A stretch of 64,000 nt of DNA from Aquimarina sp. Aq78 (lineage in GTDB: Bacteria; Bacteroidota; Bacteroidia; Flavobacteriales; Flavobacteriaceae), in NCBI RefSeq assembly GCF_900299525.1, contig NZ_OMKA01000015.1:62001-126000 (forward strand), in the 5' to 3' direction. Each line of letters starts with the position of its first letter. The first letter of the stretch is position 1. Both the position numbers and the translations under genes were made by a program. Of this stretch, positions 9,402 through 18,006 are shown piece after piece. The notes below the pieces were generated by a model that was not told where the DNA came from, did not search any database, and saw only the letters and a list, made by a program, of their open reading frames with translations.

Positions 9402-10859
9402 TTATAAATATTTACGTTGTTTTAACCACTTTACCATTTTAGGATTAATCTTATGTCGCGGTAATTTCCTAAGTGGTTTGGTCTTTGCCCGATTCTGTAC
9501 AAGAAGGGTAACCATCTCTGTATGATTATTTAAGACCGCAATACATAGTGGCGTTTCTGTATATAAACCCGTGTGGGTTCCATGTTCAATCGGCACCTTA
9601 TGTTCTAATAGTACTTTTACTGCTTCCAGAGCATTTTCTTGTGCTGCTATCATCAAAGGTGTTTTATGAAAGTAATTTGGTGTGTTAGGATCTGCACCAT
9701 GATCTAATATTAATTTTATAACAGTTGCATTATTTTCCTTAACCGCAGATATAAGTGGTGTTTCACCTAAGCCAAACACAGCTGTGTTCTGAAGATTGAT
9801 ATCTGCACCAGCATCAAGAAGCATATGTATTAACTTGATATTATTCTTAATGACTGCCATATTCAACGCAGAAAACCCTAATTTAGAAGTCGTATTTATA
9901 TCTACCCCTATTTGTAGTAAATGCTTCACTAATGGAATATCTTCTTGAGCACAAGCTTCTACCAAAGATATCTTCTCTATTCCCTCAATAGTATCTATTT
10001 TGAATTCTTTAGCATTTTCGGGTGTTTCCTGTTGTATTTCTTCCAAAAAATCTTCTTTAAGCCTGGTAGGTGTTTTTACAACTTCTTGTGAAGTCTTAAT
10101 TTCTTTTACAGAATTCGAAACAGAATCTGTTACACCATTTTTTTTAAGATACTTTATACTTTGCTTGAAATATTTTGCTACAGTTTTATTTAGAAATTTA
10201 GCATAGTCAATAGATTCTCCTCGTTTAATTGATAAATATGCCATCGAATAGGCAATAACTTGCTCTGGTAAATACCCTTGTTTACTCATTTTCCAATTGT
10301 TCCCAATTCCTATTTGTTCTGAAGAAAAATTAAATTTAGAGTTTCCAATAAAAATTCCAAAACCACATACTATGGCCAGAAGATCTGTGAGATACTCGTC
10401 ATTATCCTTAATCCATTGTTCTCCTAAAAGCAGTTGATGTGATAGTTCGTGAGCTATTGTAGCAATTAGAGTTTCTAAGTTGTTAAGCTGATCGGTGGCT
10501 ATAAAAATCGTAGTAACATCATTTAAATTTTGATACATCCCTGCCGTACCTTTCCATCTCCCATTGATATCGGCTGGAGTAGTAAGAATGCTACCATCTT
10601 CCATTTTTACTGCCCCCTCATTGAATAATTTCAACTGAATACTTACATCCTCTATTCCCATTAGTTGCATAACCTGATTCAATACAAACTTAGCATCTGA
10701 TAGCGTGCCTTCAAACTTCTTACTAAAATAAGGATGAGTTGGTAATACAGTTTTCGTCTCTCGTCCTTTTAACTTATCATCAAGAAACGCAATACTTTCT
10801 TCTACCCACTTTTTATCTTCTGGAGTAATAGGCAATTTCAAGTTCTCTTTCCAAAACAT
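9402..10859 (-). CDS. HExxH metallopeptidase-like protein with C-terminal ankyrin repeats
   Basis: In this 485-aa cytoplasmic protein, the first 210 residues carry TLIATIAHELSHQLLLGEQW followed by NDEYLTDLLAIVCGFGIF. This is an HExxH zinc-site with a downstream acidic residue in the glutamate-zincin style. Residues about 300-475 form four or five ankyrin repeats (SLVEACAQEDIPLVKHLLQI, LGFSALNMAVIKNNIKLIHM, TPLISAVKENNATVIKLIL, TPLMIAAQENALEAVKVLLE, TPLCIAVLNNHTEMVTLLVQ). A poorly conserved linker of about 90 residues joins them. I do not recognise the peptidase subfamily. Ankyrins usually bind protein partners, so they could select a substrate or inhibit the zinc domain. No signal peptide is seen. 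Confidence 0.8.
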   Translation of the reverse strand: MFWKENLKLPITPEDKKWVEESIAFLDDKLKGRETKTVLPTHPYFSKKFEGTLSDAKFVLNQVMQLMGIEDVSIQLKLFNEGAVKMEDGSILTTPADINGRWKGTAGMYQNLNDVTTIFIATDQLNNLETLIATIAHELSHQLLLGEQWIKDNDEYLTDLLAIVCGFGIFIGNSKFNFSSEQIGIGNNWKMSKQGYLPEQVIAYSMAYLSIKRGESIDYAKFLNKTVAKYFKQSIKYLKKNGVTDSVSNSVKEIKTSQEVVKTPTRLKEDFLEEIQQETPENAKEFKIDTIEGIEKISLVEACAQEDIPLVKHLLQIGVDINTTSKLGFSALNMAVIKNNIKLIHMLLDAGADINLQNTAVFGLGETPLISAVKENNATVIKLILDHGADPNTPNYFHKTPLMIAAQENALEAVKVLLEHKVPIEHGTHTGLYTETPLCIAVLNNHTEMVTLLVQNRAKTKPLRKLPRHKINPKMVKWLKQRKYL

Positions 10860-11059
10860 ATATAGTTTTTCACTTTATAAATTATCTATAAAGATAAAAC
10901 GATACTCAGTAGTAGCATCCCCCATTTTCAGTGATTTTATGTTTCAAATTTTATCACTAATGTTTATAGTTTTTATATTTATAAAGAATGTGTTTTCCCA
11001 ATTAATTAAGATCTATACAACAAAATAAGCAATCACTTATAACAATAATACTGTAGTTT

Positions 11060-12016
11060 TTATAGCGGAAAAACATCCTTGGTATTTGCAAAATGATATC
11101 CTTGTTCTTCCAGGGCTGTTCTTCCTTTGTAATCTTTTTGAAGTGCCGGATTCGAATGATTAAAATGAATAAATATTATTTTTGATTTTACTTCTTTTGA
11201 TTCATTTTCAAATAAAGCAATGGTTTCTTCGATAAAAGGATGTGGCACCTCGGACATTGGTCTTGGAATTTCTCCATTTTGAAAGAAAGTAGCATCAATA
11301 AAGGCATAATCTACTTGTTTGACCTGATCTACTATATTTTTCTTCCAAAGAGACCACTTATTAATATCCGGGATAAATAACGCTTTTTTACTATTTCCGA
11401 TAATTTTATATCCTACTGTTTCAGAATATTCATCTCTATGAGGTACCAAAAAGGGAATTACCTGTATCGCATTTGTTAACGCAATTGTAGAATCTGCCTG
11501 TATAGGTTTAATGGTTATATTCTTCAAAGAGACCAATTGTGACCATGGGCCGTTAGTTTCTAAAAAAGATTGCATTCTTGGCATTGCATACACAGGTATT
11601 TTATTTGCTCCCATGGCTTCTCTCCCAAAATGCATCAATCCTGTATAGTGCCCTATATGAGCATGTGTTAAAAATACGCCATCAATAATAGCATCATTTT
11701 TTAGATGTTCATTGTCTAAAACTGCCAATTGTTCTGGCATATCTGGTGTTGCCTCGAATATAAATTTTTTATGGTGTTTCTTATCAATCACACCTAATGC
11801 AGTAACCAATTCTTTATCAACCTTACCTTTTTGAACAGCTACGTATTCATTTGTATTATTAATATGAGGAAACCCTCCGTCCTGTGCAATTCCTAATACA
11901 GCAATATACTGGTCAAATTCATTTTGTGGAACAGATTGGCTTTTTATCGATACTTTTTCATTTTTACATGAAATAATTAGAATAGATAGTATTAAAAAAA
12001 TTAAATTTGATTTCAT
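11060..12016 (-). CDS. PqqB-like MBL-fold metallo-hydrolase lipoprotein
   Basis: This 318-aa lipoprotein has a type II signal (LSILIISCKNEK, Cys 17) and a metallo-beta-lactamase fold. The first metal motif is THAHIGHYTG, with Ile where most family members have Asp, as also seen in PqqB-like proteins. Other likely metal ligands lie in LVPHRDEYSETVGYKI, IPDINKW, DATFF and FIHFNHSNP. It resembles PqqB, whose role in PQQ synthesis is indirect, but no pqq genes are nearby. The substrate is unknown and it probably acts in the periplasm or on the inner face of the outer membrane. Confidence 0.82.
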   Translation of the reverse strand: MKSNLIFLILSILIISCKNEKVSIKSQSVPQNEFDQYIAVLGIAQDGGFPHINNTNEYVAVQKGKVDKELVTALGVIDKKHHKKFIFEATPDMPEQLAVLDNEHLKNDAIIDGVFLTHAHIGHYTGLMHFGREAMGANKIPVYAMPRMQSFLETNGPWSQLVSLKNITIKPIQADSTIALTNAIQVIPFLVPHRDEYSETVGYKIIGNSKKALFIPDINKWSLWKKNIVDQVKQVDYAFIDATFFQNGEIPRPMSEVPHPFIEETIALFENESKEVKSKIIFIHFNHSNPALQKDYKGRTALEEQGYHFANTKDVFPL

Positions 12017-12057
12017 CTGACTACATTTATTAATTTTAAAGGTTAGGTAAAATTCGC

Positions 12058-12103
12058 AATACGTAATTATGATTGGATATCAACCTAATCATAATTACGT
12101 ATT
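12058..12103. repeat. 17-bp perfect inverted repeat in a divergent intergenic region
   Basis: Arms at 12058-12074 and 12087-12103 are exact complements with a 12-nt spacer. The site lies between two divergent gene starts (12016 and 12145), so it terminates neither gene. It could be an operator, a 5'-leader hairpin for the DUF4197 gene, or a remnant of a mobile repeat. The hairpin is AT-rich. Confidence 0.6.
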
Positions 12104-12144
12104 ACATATAGTTATAATTACAATCTCAAATCTAATAAGAAATC

Positions 12145-12858
12145 ATGAAACAAATTTTTATTATACTCGCTATCTTTTTATTATCAAGTTGTGCAGAGTT
12201 ACAACAAGTCGTAAATAACCTTCCGCAAACTACCGGAGGTTTTGGATTGAGCAATATTGATATCTCTAATGGATTAAGAGAAGCTTTAGATAATGGTATT
12301 GATAAGCAAGTCACAAAACTTACCCAAAAAGATGGTTTTTATAGAAATCAACTTGTTAAAATTCTTCTTCCCCAAGAGTTACGAAAAGTAGATAAGACAT
12401 TAAGAGATATTGGATTAAGCAAACTTGCAGATGAAGGGTTAAAAGCAATTAATCGTGCTGCAGAAGATGCTGTAAAAGAAGCAACACCTATATTCGTAGG
12501 TGCTGTAAAACAAATAACGTTTAATGATGCTAAACAAATACTGCTAGGTAATAACAGGGCAGCTACTCAATATCTTGAGAGTAAAACGCGAAGTCAACTA
12601 TACCAAAAGTTTAATCCTGTAATCAACAAATCATTTTCTAAAGTAGGTGCAGATAAAATTTGGTCTAATATTATCACAAAATACAATGCAATACCACTCA
12701 CCAATAATGTAAACCCGGATCTAACAGATTATGTAACGGGTGAAGCTCTTAAAGGAGTGTATGCCATGATTGCCGTAGAAGAAAAAGACATTCGAACTAA
12801 GCTTAGCTCCAGAACAACCGATTTATTGCGACGGGTATTTGCTTTGCAAGATCGATAA
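12145..12858 (+). CDS. DUF4197 lipoprotein
   Basis: This 237-aa protein has a lipobox (FLLSSCAELQQ, Cys 16) and the DUF4197 pattern: LSNIDISNGLREALDNGIDKQV, then KLTQKDGFYRN, ILLPQELRKVDKTLRDIG, FNDAKQILLGNNRAATQYLE, and FLRRVFALQ-like C-terminus. The family is found widely in Bacteroidota and Proteobacteria as a probable outer-membrane-facing lipoprotein of unknown role. It sits alone with its own terminator. Confidence 0.9.
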   Translation: MKQIFIILAIFLLSSCAELQQVVNNLPQTTGGFGLSNIDISNGLREALDNGIDKQVTKLTQKDGFYRNQLVKILLPQELRKVDKTLRDIGLSKLADEGLKAINRAAEDAVKEATPIFVGAVKQITFNDAKQILLGNNRAATQYLESKTRSQLYQKFNPVINKSFSKVGADKIWSNIITKYNAIPLTNNVNPDLTDYVTGEALKGVYAMIAVEEKDIRTKLSSRTTDLLRRVFALQDR

Positions 12859-12864
12859 AATCTT

Positions 12865-12901
12865 AAATAAGCCTCTTAATCAATAATTAAGAGGCTTATT
12901 T
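12865..12901 (+). terminator. Rho-independent terminator of the DUF4197 gene
   Basis: A 16-bp perfect stem (12865-12880 with 12886-12901) and a 5-nt loop sit just 6 bp after the stop codon. The 3' arm ends in T-rich sequence. Confidence 0.85.
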
Positions 12902-12996
12902 ACATTTATAACAATTTTAGGCTACCTTAACTGATCCTTAAGAAACCTCCTTTCTATTATCCAGTATCTTTGCATTATAAATGTAAGAGAAGAGAA

Positions 12997-13173
12997 ATGT
13001 TTGCCTGGTTAAAGAACAAAACTGAATTGCAAAAGTTACAGTATACCTACTGTAAATTAATGAAGAGTGCTTATAAATTAGCACTTACAGATAAAAATAA
13101 AAGTGATCAGCTTCATCAAAAAGCTGGTGAAATCTTAATCCAAATAAAAGAAATCGAGGGACAATCTATCTAA
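12997..13173 (+). CDS. Lacal_2735-type small protein, 58 aa
   Basis: The protein opens MFAWLKNKTELQKLQYTYCK and ends with a helical LHQKAGEILIQIKEIEG, like the small 55-60 aa Lacal_2735 family of Flavobacteriia. An in-frame TTG nine codons upstream would add a basic extension that the family lacks, so the ATG at 12997 is preferred. It is an all-helical soluble protein with no known function. It is followed, 65 bp on, by the convergent end of the BtuF-like gene. Confidence 0.7.
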   Translation: MFAWLKNKTELQKLQYTYCKLMKSAYKLALTDKNKSDQLHQKAGEILIQIKEIEGQSI

Positions 13174-13238
13174 TCGATATTTGTCTAATTGCCTATTGAA
13201 GTTTATTATTTATTCTCATAAGAAAGTATAGGTTTATT

Positions 13239-14057
13239 TTAAACTTCATGCAGTGTTTTGAAGTATGAAAAAGCTTGGGCTAAACGAGATCCGTACCACG
13301 AAAAATACTCTCCATCAACCAAAATAACCTTTGCATTGGATATATTTGCCAGTTCATCAATATGCTTTTCTGAAAAAGGATACGGTTCTGAAGATAACAT
13401 GATCAAATCCAAATCTTGTATTGAGCTAAGTTCCTCTTTTGACACTTCTGGATAACGTTTTTTATCATCAAAAACGTTTATGAAACGATTTGCTTTTAGC
13501 AGATAATCTACAAATGTATCTTTACCGGTTACCATCCAGGGATCCTTCCAGATGAAATATGCCACTCGTTTTTGGGGCATTGTAGACACAAAATCATCAA
13601 AAGATTCTTTTTCTAATCTTATTTTAGATATAAGTGCAGTTGCTTCAGTTTTTTTGTTAAAAATCTCTCCGTATTGCTTAATCATTTCTAAAGCTTCTGA
13701 TATCGAAAAAATATCTGAAACATGCACAGGATATTCTTCTTGCAAGTACGCTACGATCTCTTTTGTGTTTTCTTCCTTATTACAAAGAATAATATCCGGG
13801 TTTAGCTTTTTTATTTTTTCATAATCGACTTTTTTAGTCCCCCCTACAATAGCTTTTTGAGTTCTTATCGCTTTTGGGTGAACACAAAATTTAGTCACAC
13901 CAACAATATTATCTGATAATCCTAACGAAACTAATAACTCGGTTTGCGAAGGCACCAAAGAAACAATACGTTTTGGAGGTTTTAAAAATTCAATTTCCCT
14001 ACCCAATTGATCTATACATATCATAGCACTAGCGGTGTTACTTTTAAGAATTTTCAA
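13239..14057 (-). CDS. BtuF-like helical-backbone metal/cobalamin receptor (no signal peptide)
   Basis: This 272-aa protein has the class III periplasmic-binding fold of ABC importers: IVSLVPSQTELLVSLGLSDNIVGVTKFC near residues 30-60, INPDIIL-like LNPDIILCNKEENTKEI, and TFVDYLLKANRFINV later. The TELL..LGL pattern matches vitamin B12 or metal-chelate receptors. It has no signal peptide and no transporter genes beside it, so it may be a cytoplasmic or salvage variant. A start at 14024 (MICIDQLGREIEF) fits the family better than the longer MKILKSN start. A B12 link would suit the B12-dependent mutase at 4757-8191, but this is inference. Confidence 0.82.
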   Translation of the reverse strand: MKILKSNTASAMICIDQLGREIEFLKPPKRIVSLVPSQTELLVSLGLSDNIVGVTKFCVHPKAIRTQKAIVGGTKKVDYEKIKKLNPDIILCNKEENTKEIVAYLQEEYPVHVSDIFSISEALEMIKQYGEIFNKKTEATALISKIRLEKESFDDFVSTMPQKRVAYFIWKDPWMVTGKDTFVDYLLKANRFINVFDDKKRYPEVSKEELSSIQDLDLIMLSSEPYPFSEKHIDELANISNAKVILVDGEYFSWYGSRLAQAFSYFKTLHEV

Positions 14058-14162
14058 AAATCATAAAAAAATCATAAATACTTAATAATTAGATACTTAA
14101 AAATAGGATTTTAGAAAACATCTTCTTATCTTAGAAGATATTAATATTAAAATTTTGGGGCT

Positions 14163-14279
14163 ATGAGTTCAATATTACTAAATGTTATCATTTATGGTAT
14201 AATGGCATTTTTCGTTATTTTTATTGCATACGGACTTTACGGGTATGCAAAACACGTTTTTAACGCTAATAGGCGTTAA
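14163..14279 (+). CDS. Small single-helix membrane protein, 38 aa
   Basis: The frame ATG 14163 to TAA 14277-14279 encodes MSSILLNVIIYGIMAFF, continuing through a single membrane helix (IIYGIMAFFVIFIAYGLYGYA) to a basic tail KHVFNANRR. A terminator hairpin follows 14 bp later. The layout, one helix plus a positive tail, is typical of bacterial small membrane proteins. The function is unknown. I call it because it has a sensible membrane topology and is closed by a strong terminator. Confidence 0.5.
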   Translation: MSSILLNVIIYGIMAFFVIFIAYGLYGYAKHVFNANRR

Positions 14280-14293
14280 TTCTATCCTTTTGG

Positions 14294-14328
14294 AAAGGAA
14301 CAAGAGTATACACTATTCTTGTTCCTTT
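14294..14328. terminator. Terminator shared by the small membrane ORF and pyrF
   Basis: A 12-bp perfect stem (14294-14305 with 14317-14328) is followed by T residues. It lies between the small ORF at 14163 and the pyrF stop at 14331, which converge, so it can serve both strands. Confidence 0.8.
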
Positions 14329-14330
14329 TT

Positions 14331-15143
14331 TTATTTCAAGATATCTTCCATTTGCTTTTGAAGTTCTAATGCTTTGTTTGCTGCTGCTTCGGCATAATCA
14401 ATTCCGTCTGAAGCATATATAATACCTCTTGAAGAGTTGATTAACAATCCTACCTGATCATTCAATCCATATTTACATACTTCTTGTAAATTTCCGCCTT
14501 GTGCTCCTACACCGGGAACCAAAAGAAAACTATCAGGTATAATTTTTCTAATTTCTCCAATAAACTCAGCCTTGGTTGCTCCAACCACATACATTAAGTT
14601 TTCAGAGTTCTTATATGATTTAGAAACTTCTAATACCTGCTTGTATAGTTCTTTTCCCTCTACATCTTTTGTTTGAAAATCAAAAGCTCCCTGATTAGAG
14701 GTTAGTGCAAGAAGTATTGTATGTTTATTTTTAAATGCCAGAAATGGTTCTACAGAATCCTTACCCATATAAGGAGCAATAGTAACCGAATCAAACGCTA
14801 AGTCTTCAAAAAAAGCTTTGGCATACATTGTACTTGTATTACCAATATCTCCACGTTTGGCATCTGCAATCGTAAAAATCTCAGGATAATTTGCATTTAG
14901 ATAGTTAATCGTTTTTTCCAGAGATTTCCACCCGTTGATACCATAGGCTTCATAAAAAGCAGTATTAGGTTTATAAGCAACAGCAAGATGGTGTGTTGCG
15001 TCTATAATTGCTTTATTAAACTCAAAAATAGGGTCTTCCTTATCCAATAAATGCTTAGGGATTTTATTTAAATCCACATCTAATCCTATACATAAAAATG
15101 ATTGTTTTGCATGTATTTGGGCAACCAGTTCTTGAGTTGTCAT
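14331..15143 (-). CDS. pyrF: Orotidine-5'-phosphate decarboxylase
   Basis: This 270-aa protein belongs to the long PyrF type. It has [18 protein letters not shown] at the N-terminus, the catalytic [10 protein letters not shown] (DxKxxD) near residue 90-100, and [11 protein letters not shown] near 215. It converts OMP to UMP, the last step of de novo pyrimidine synthesis. It is 25 bp downstream of the dehydrogenase gene on the same strand, so co-transcription is likely but a functional link is not evident. Confidence 0.95.
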   Translation of the reverse strand: MTTQELVAQIHAKQSFLCIGLDVDLNKIPKHLLDKEDPIFEFNKAIIDATHHLAVAYKPNTAFYEAYGINGWKSLEKTINYLNANYPEIFTIADAKRGDIGNTSTMYAKAFFEDLAFDSVTIAPYMGKDSVEPFLAFKNKHTILLALTSNQGAFDFQTKDVEGKELYKQVLEVSKSYKNSENLMYVVGATKAEFIGEIRKIIPDSFLLVPGVGAQGGNLQEVCKYGLNDQVGLLINSSRGIIYASDGIDYAEAAANKALELQKQMEDILK

Positions 15144-15168
15144 ATTGTATTGATCTATTTAATAAAAA

Positions 15169-16377
15169 TTATTCTTTACCCTCTAGATAATCCTGAAGGT
15201 AACTATATCTTTCTGTCAGTTTTCCGTCTTTGGTCATTCTTGCTCTTTCGAGAATACCATCTTTATCATCGTTAAAAAATGCAGGGATTACATGTTCTAA
15301 AAACATTTCTCCAAATCCTGTACTAGCATCCTTGGGTAATTCGCATGGCAAATTATCAACTGCCATTACCCCTATTGCATTTGGGTCTTTAACATCGGTT
15401 TCTGTTTCGGTCTGCGGATCATATCCATATATAGGGTCTGCAATTGTAGAAGATCTGATTGTAGTTGCTACCGGCCCATCAATATCACATGAAACATCTG
15501 CCACCAACTTGATTTTAAAATCTTTGGACTTGGCATCTTCTCTAGTAAAAATAAAAGGTGCTCCGTCTCCAAAAAAGTGGCCAGCAATATACATATCACT
15601 CACTTTTGCAAATCGCATAAAGTCTCCTTCATATTCTTGTGGGTTCGTATAAAAATCACCCTTATCTACAGTACGCCCGTCTTTGCGTTTATTATAATCC
15701 AACACATCGATTTGAACATAAACTGGTTCATCAAACGTCGTATTCAAATATTCATCTACAGAAACTTCTTTAATATTCATGGCATCAAGAATCTCTTTGG
15801 CCCCACTTCCTACTTTTCCATTTCCTGTAAGTACAATCTTTATATTTGGCAATTTGATTTTAGACAATTCAGATTCTAATGCTTTCTGATCGTTAAGTGT
15901 TTCGGCCTTAGGTAAGGCAAAAGTATCAAACTTAAGTCCCCAGGCTCTAAATCCATTATATGCACCAACGATCCCAGCGTATTTCCCAAATCCTATTAAT
16001 CTAAAACCATGCTGCCCCACAATGACTTCGTGATCATACAGTTCTATATTATTTTTAAGGATAGCATTAAGTAAATCTCTATTATACGTTTGCTTTTTGA
16101 TCGTATGCGAAAAGAAAAAATACTTTTTGTTAGGTAATAAAGCCGTAATAGGTACTTCTTTTACACCAAGTAAGACATCACAATCTGATAAATCATCAGA
16201 AACTGCAAAGCCAGCTTTTTCGTACTCAGAGTCATTAAAAACTCTAACACTAGAAGGTTCTACAATAAAAGAGGCTTGAGGAAATTTGGTCACTACTGAT
16301 TTTAGGCCATCTGGCGAAAAAACTACACGACGATCTGGCGGGTTTTTTCGCTCTTTAATGACACCGAACTTAGTCAT
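15169..16377 (-). CDS. NAD(P)-dependent saccharopine/alanine dehydrogenase-like oxidoreductase
   Basis: This 402-aa protein has an alanine dehydrogenase N-terminal domain (MTKFGVIKERKNPPDRRV, residues 1-130, with YDHEVIVGQ) and a Rossmann domain with LTGNGKVGSGAKEILDAM (about residues 185-205). The C-terminal VADVSCDIDGPVATTIRSST and STGFGEMFLEHVIPAF are typical of the saccharopine dehydrogenase (lysine-forming, LYS1-like) group. In bacteria that lack saccharopine-based lysine synthesis the real substrate of this group is often unknown, and it may work on an amino-acid/keto-acid pair. The gene lies upstream of pyrF in a probable operon. Confidence 0.85.
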   Translation of the reverse strand: MTKFGVIKERKNPPDRRVVFSPDGLKSVVTKFPQASFIVEPSSVRVFNDSEYEKAGFAVSDDLSDCDVLLGVKEVPITALLPNKKYFFFSHTIKKQTYNRDLLNAILKNNIELYDHEVIVGQHGFRLIGFGKYAGIVGAYNGFRAWGLKFDTFALPKAETLNDQKALESELSKIKLPNIKIVLTGNGKVGSGAKEILDAMNIKEVSVDEYLNTTFDEPVYVQIDVLDYNKRKDGRTVDKGDFYTNPQEYEGDFMRFAKVSDMYIAGHFFGDGAPFIFTREDAKSKDFKIKLVADVSCDIDGPVATTIRSSTIADPIYGYDPQTETETDVKDPNAIGVMAVDNLPCELPKDASTGFGEMFLEHVIPAFFNDDKDGILERARMTKDGKLTERYSYLQDYLEGKE

Positions 16378-16435
16378 ATGAATTGGTATAAATTTTGTAC
16401 TAAAAAAACGAGGGTAAAGATATGATAATTATGAT

Positions 16436-16443
16436 TATATTTG
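16436..16443 (+). promoter_or_regulatory. Candidate Bacteroidota -7 element upstream of tmRNA
   Basis: The bases TATATTTG fit the TAnnTTTG consensus of Bacteroidota primary-sigma promoters. The element lies 85 bp before the mature tmRNA 5' end, which leaves room for a processed leader. A TTG element at the expected distance was not seen. Confidence 0.35.
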
Positions 16444-16527
16444 CTGCCCGAAAGTATTTTTGATCAAATTGAAAACAGATTCTGTTTTAAAAAGAAATAT
16501 AATGATCAAATTTCGGAAAATACTACT

Positions 16528-16922
16528 GGGGTCGACTGGTTTTGACAGCGAGATTAATAAGGTAGTAAGCACGTCGAGCGCTGAGATATAGCTCGTAAAT
16601 ATCATATTTCACTTTTTTAAACGGCGAGAATAACTACGCCCTAGCTGCATAATCTGAATTTTAGTAGGATAATGCCTCGGTCTACAAGGTAGACAAGCAG
16701 GATACTCTTCAAAAGCCTTGGTTTATGGCGTTTGGTTTTGAGTATCGTAAAAATAGACCTAGAAATTATAGGATCTTGATATAATTTCGAAACTTAATTG
16801 AGAATAAGCGATAAGTTGGCGGTTTTTGGTCTTTCCTATCGACGAAAATTAAACAAAAACTAAACGTGTAGAAAGCTATTGTATTACTTGTTTGGACGAG
16901 GGTTCGAATCCCTCCGACTCCA
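16528..16922 (+). ncRNA. ssrA: tmRNA
   Basis: The 5' end GGGGUCGACUGGUUUUGACAG and the 3' arm CGAGGGTTCGAATCCCTCCGACTCC form a tRNA-Ala-like acceptor and T-arm; the 5' GGGGUCG pairs with 3' CGACUCC. The resume frame starts at 16623 and encodes GENNYALAA, closed by TAA at 16650-16652, which with the charged Ala gives the tag AGENNYALAA. It rescues ribosomes on broken mRNAs with SmpB. The bases after the discriminator A are CTA, not CCA, so the 3' CCA must be added after transcription. Confidence 0.97.
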
Positions 16923-17169
16923 CTACAAACCTGCCAAACGGCAGGTTTTTGTGTATCCGGGGGATTCGGCCAATACATCGGCTGGCTCTTTCGCTGCAAA
17001 TGTCCTAAGGACATTTACTAATCACTGCAGCCCTCTCCGACTCCACTACAAACCTGTCAAACGGCAGGGTTGCAGTGTATCCGGAGGATTCGGCCAATGC
17101 GCCAGCTGGCTCTTTCGCTGCAAATGTCCTAAGGACATTTACTGATCGCTGCAGCCCTCTCCGACTCCA
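16914..17169 (+). repeat. Two tandem ~123-bp units plus a partial third, seeded by the tmRNA 3' end
   Basis: The sequence CCGACTCC recurs at 16914, 17037 and 17161, giving unit lengths of 123 and 124 bp. Each unit carries the acceptor end of tmRNA, an inverted repeat around CTGYCAAACGGCAG, a stretch including GATTCGGCCAAT, and the 19-bp hairpin AAATGTCCTAAGGACATTT. The second unit differs by scattered substitutions and lacks the perfect T-run after the hairpin. Protein-like reading frames over this region are artefacts of the repeat. The origin may be slippage, or repeated site-specific integration and excision at the tmRNA end. Confidence 0.85.
16927..16950 (+). terminator. tmRNA terminator
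   Basis: A 9-bp stem with a 4-nt loop (16927-16935 with 16940-16948) is followed by a T-run. It is the first copy of the hairpin in the tandem unit; the copy in the second unit has lost the T-run and part of the stem. Confidence 0.75.
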
Positions 17170-17284
17170 TTGCATTAACAAAAAACCTCTGTATTTGCAG
17201 ATGTTTTTGTTTTTCACGGGAAAGTAAATAGGAAAGTAATTATTGTTTCATTATTATTTTTTAAAATTTAAACAAATATCCCTT

Positions 17285-17605
17285 CTATTTATCCATTAGT
17301 ATAATGTCATTATTTAAACTAGACCAGTACTCTAATGAATGAATAGATGAAGTTGAATTCAGGTTTTTAATTTTAAATACCTTCTTTAATCGATACTCTA
17401 CTCCGTTTAGTATCATTTCTTTTTCATTACTTTTTTCATTTTCAAAATGAATCATCTGCATTATAATGTATTTTTCTTTCTCTATATGTAAGAACGATAA
17501 ATCACCTTCTCTATAAAATTTAGATACATTTACCTGTGTTTTTCGCTCTTGGCTATAACCACACAAGGATATTAAAAGAATAAATACTATAATTAGGTTT
17601 CTCAT
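17285..17605 (-). CDS. Small secreted hypothetical protein, 106 aa
   Basis: The protein starts with a clean signal peptide (MRNLIIVFILLISLCGYSQ) and has a short Lys- and Glu-rich mature part with alternating beta-like stretches (SFLHIEKEKYIIMQMIHFEN, then EMILNGVEYRLKKVF). I do not recognise a family. It is isolated between the tmRNA repeats and a 400-bp non-coding gap. Its size and signal peptide support a real gene, but it could be a fragment of a longer exported protein. Confidence 0.55.
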   Translation of the reverse strand: MRNLIIVFILLISLCGYSQERKTQVNVSKFYREGDLSFLHIEKEKYIIMQMIHFENEKSNEKEMILNGVEYRLKKVFKIKNLNSTSSIHSLEYWSSLNNDIILMDK

Positions 17606-18006
17606 TTGTTTATTGAACTTTAGTTTTTTAATTTTTTCTATAAATTTCTACTCAGTCATGAAAATATAAAAAATCCCATAATTCCGATTCATTTATTATA
17701 GTTTTATTCAATCCCTTCTCATTTTTTTGTAATACCTGAGTTTCTCCCTCATAAAGCGCAAACCTATTCTAGGATTAAATAAAAACTTGTAAACTTTTTT
17801 CAGGACAAGATATCTGATGCCTTTTTACTAATAAAAGCATACGTATCACATTTAATTTTATACAATAATGATGTATAAATACACACAAGTGTGTAAGATT
17901 TCTACACCCAAAAAATTAGAACAACCGCCTAAACACTTGTTGTTCAAATCATACTAAAAATGGCATCAATGTTGTTTTCTCTCACGAGTAATTTAAGGAA
18001 ACATTC
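17606..18006. other. Intergenic region with a 16-bp palindrome
   Basis: This gap of about 400 bp contains no convincing ORF. Its main feature is a perfect palindrome at 17880-17895, listed separately. The rest is AT-rich and holds no terminator that I can support. It is the upstream regulatory region of the glycosyltransferase gene. Confidence 0.6.
17880..17895. promoter_or_regulatory. 16-bp palindrome TACACAC-AA-GTGTGTA, candidate response-regulator site
   Basis: Two 7-bp arms, TACACAC and GTGTGTA, are separated by AA. The 7-2-7 layout with TAC...GTA ends is that of NarL-family sites. A relative, TACCCAT-AA-GTAGGTA, occurs at 23328-23343 and matches 12 of 16 positions. The site is 112 bp before the glycosyltransferase start. 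Confidence 0.45.

Noticed and set aside
15230..15652. 140-codon plus-strand frame over the dehydrogenase gene
   Set aside because: The minus-strand frame has clear family motifs throughout; this one is an antisense shadow.
16914..17169. CRISPR-like repeats after tmRNA
   Set aside because: There are only two units and no spacer turnover; the units are long and contain hairpins, and no cas gene is near.
16766..17217. Three overlapping protein-like frames over the tmRNA end and the tandem units
   Set aside because: They lie in tmRNA and repeat DNA and read across the acceptor stem; their similarity to database proteins would reflect mis-annotated tmRNA-derived frames.
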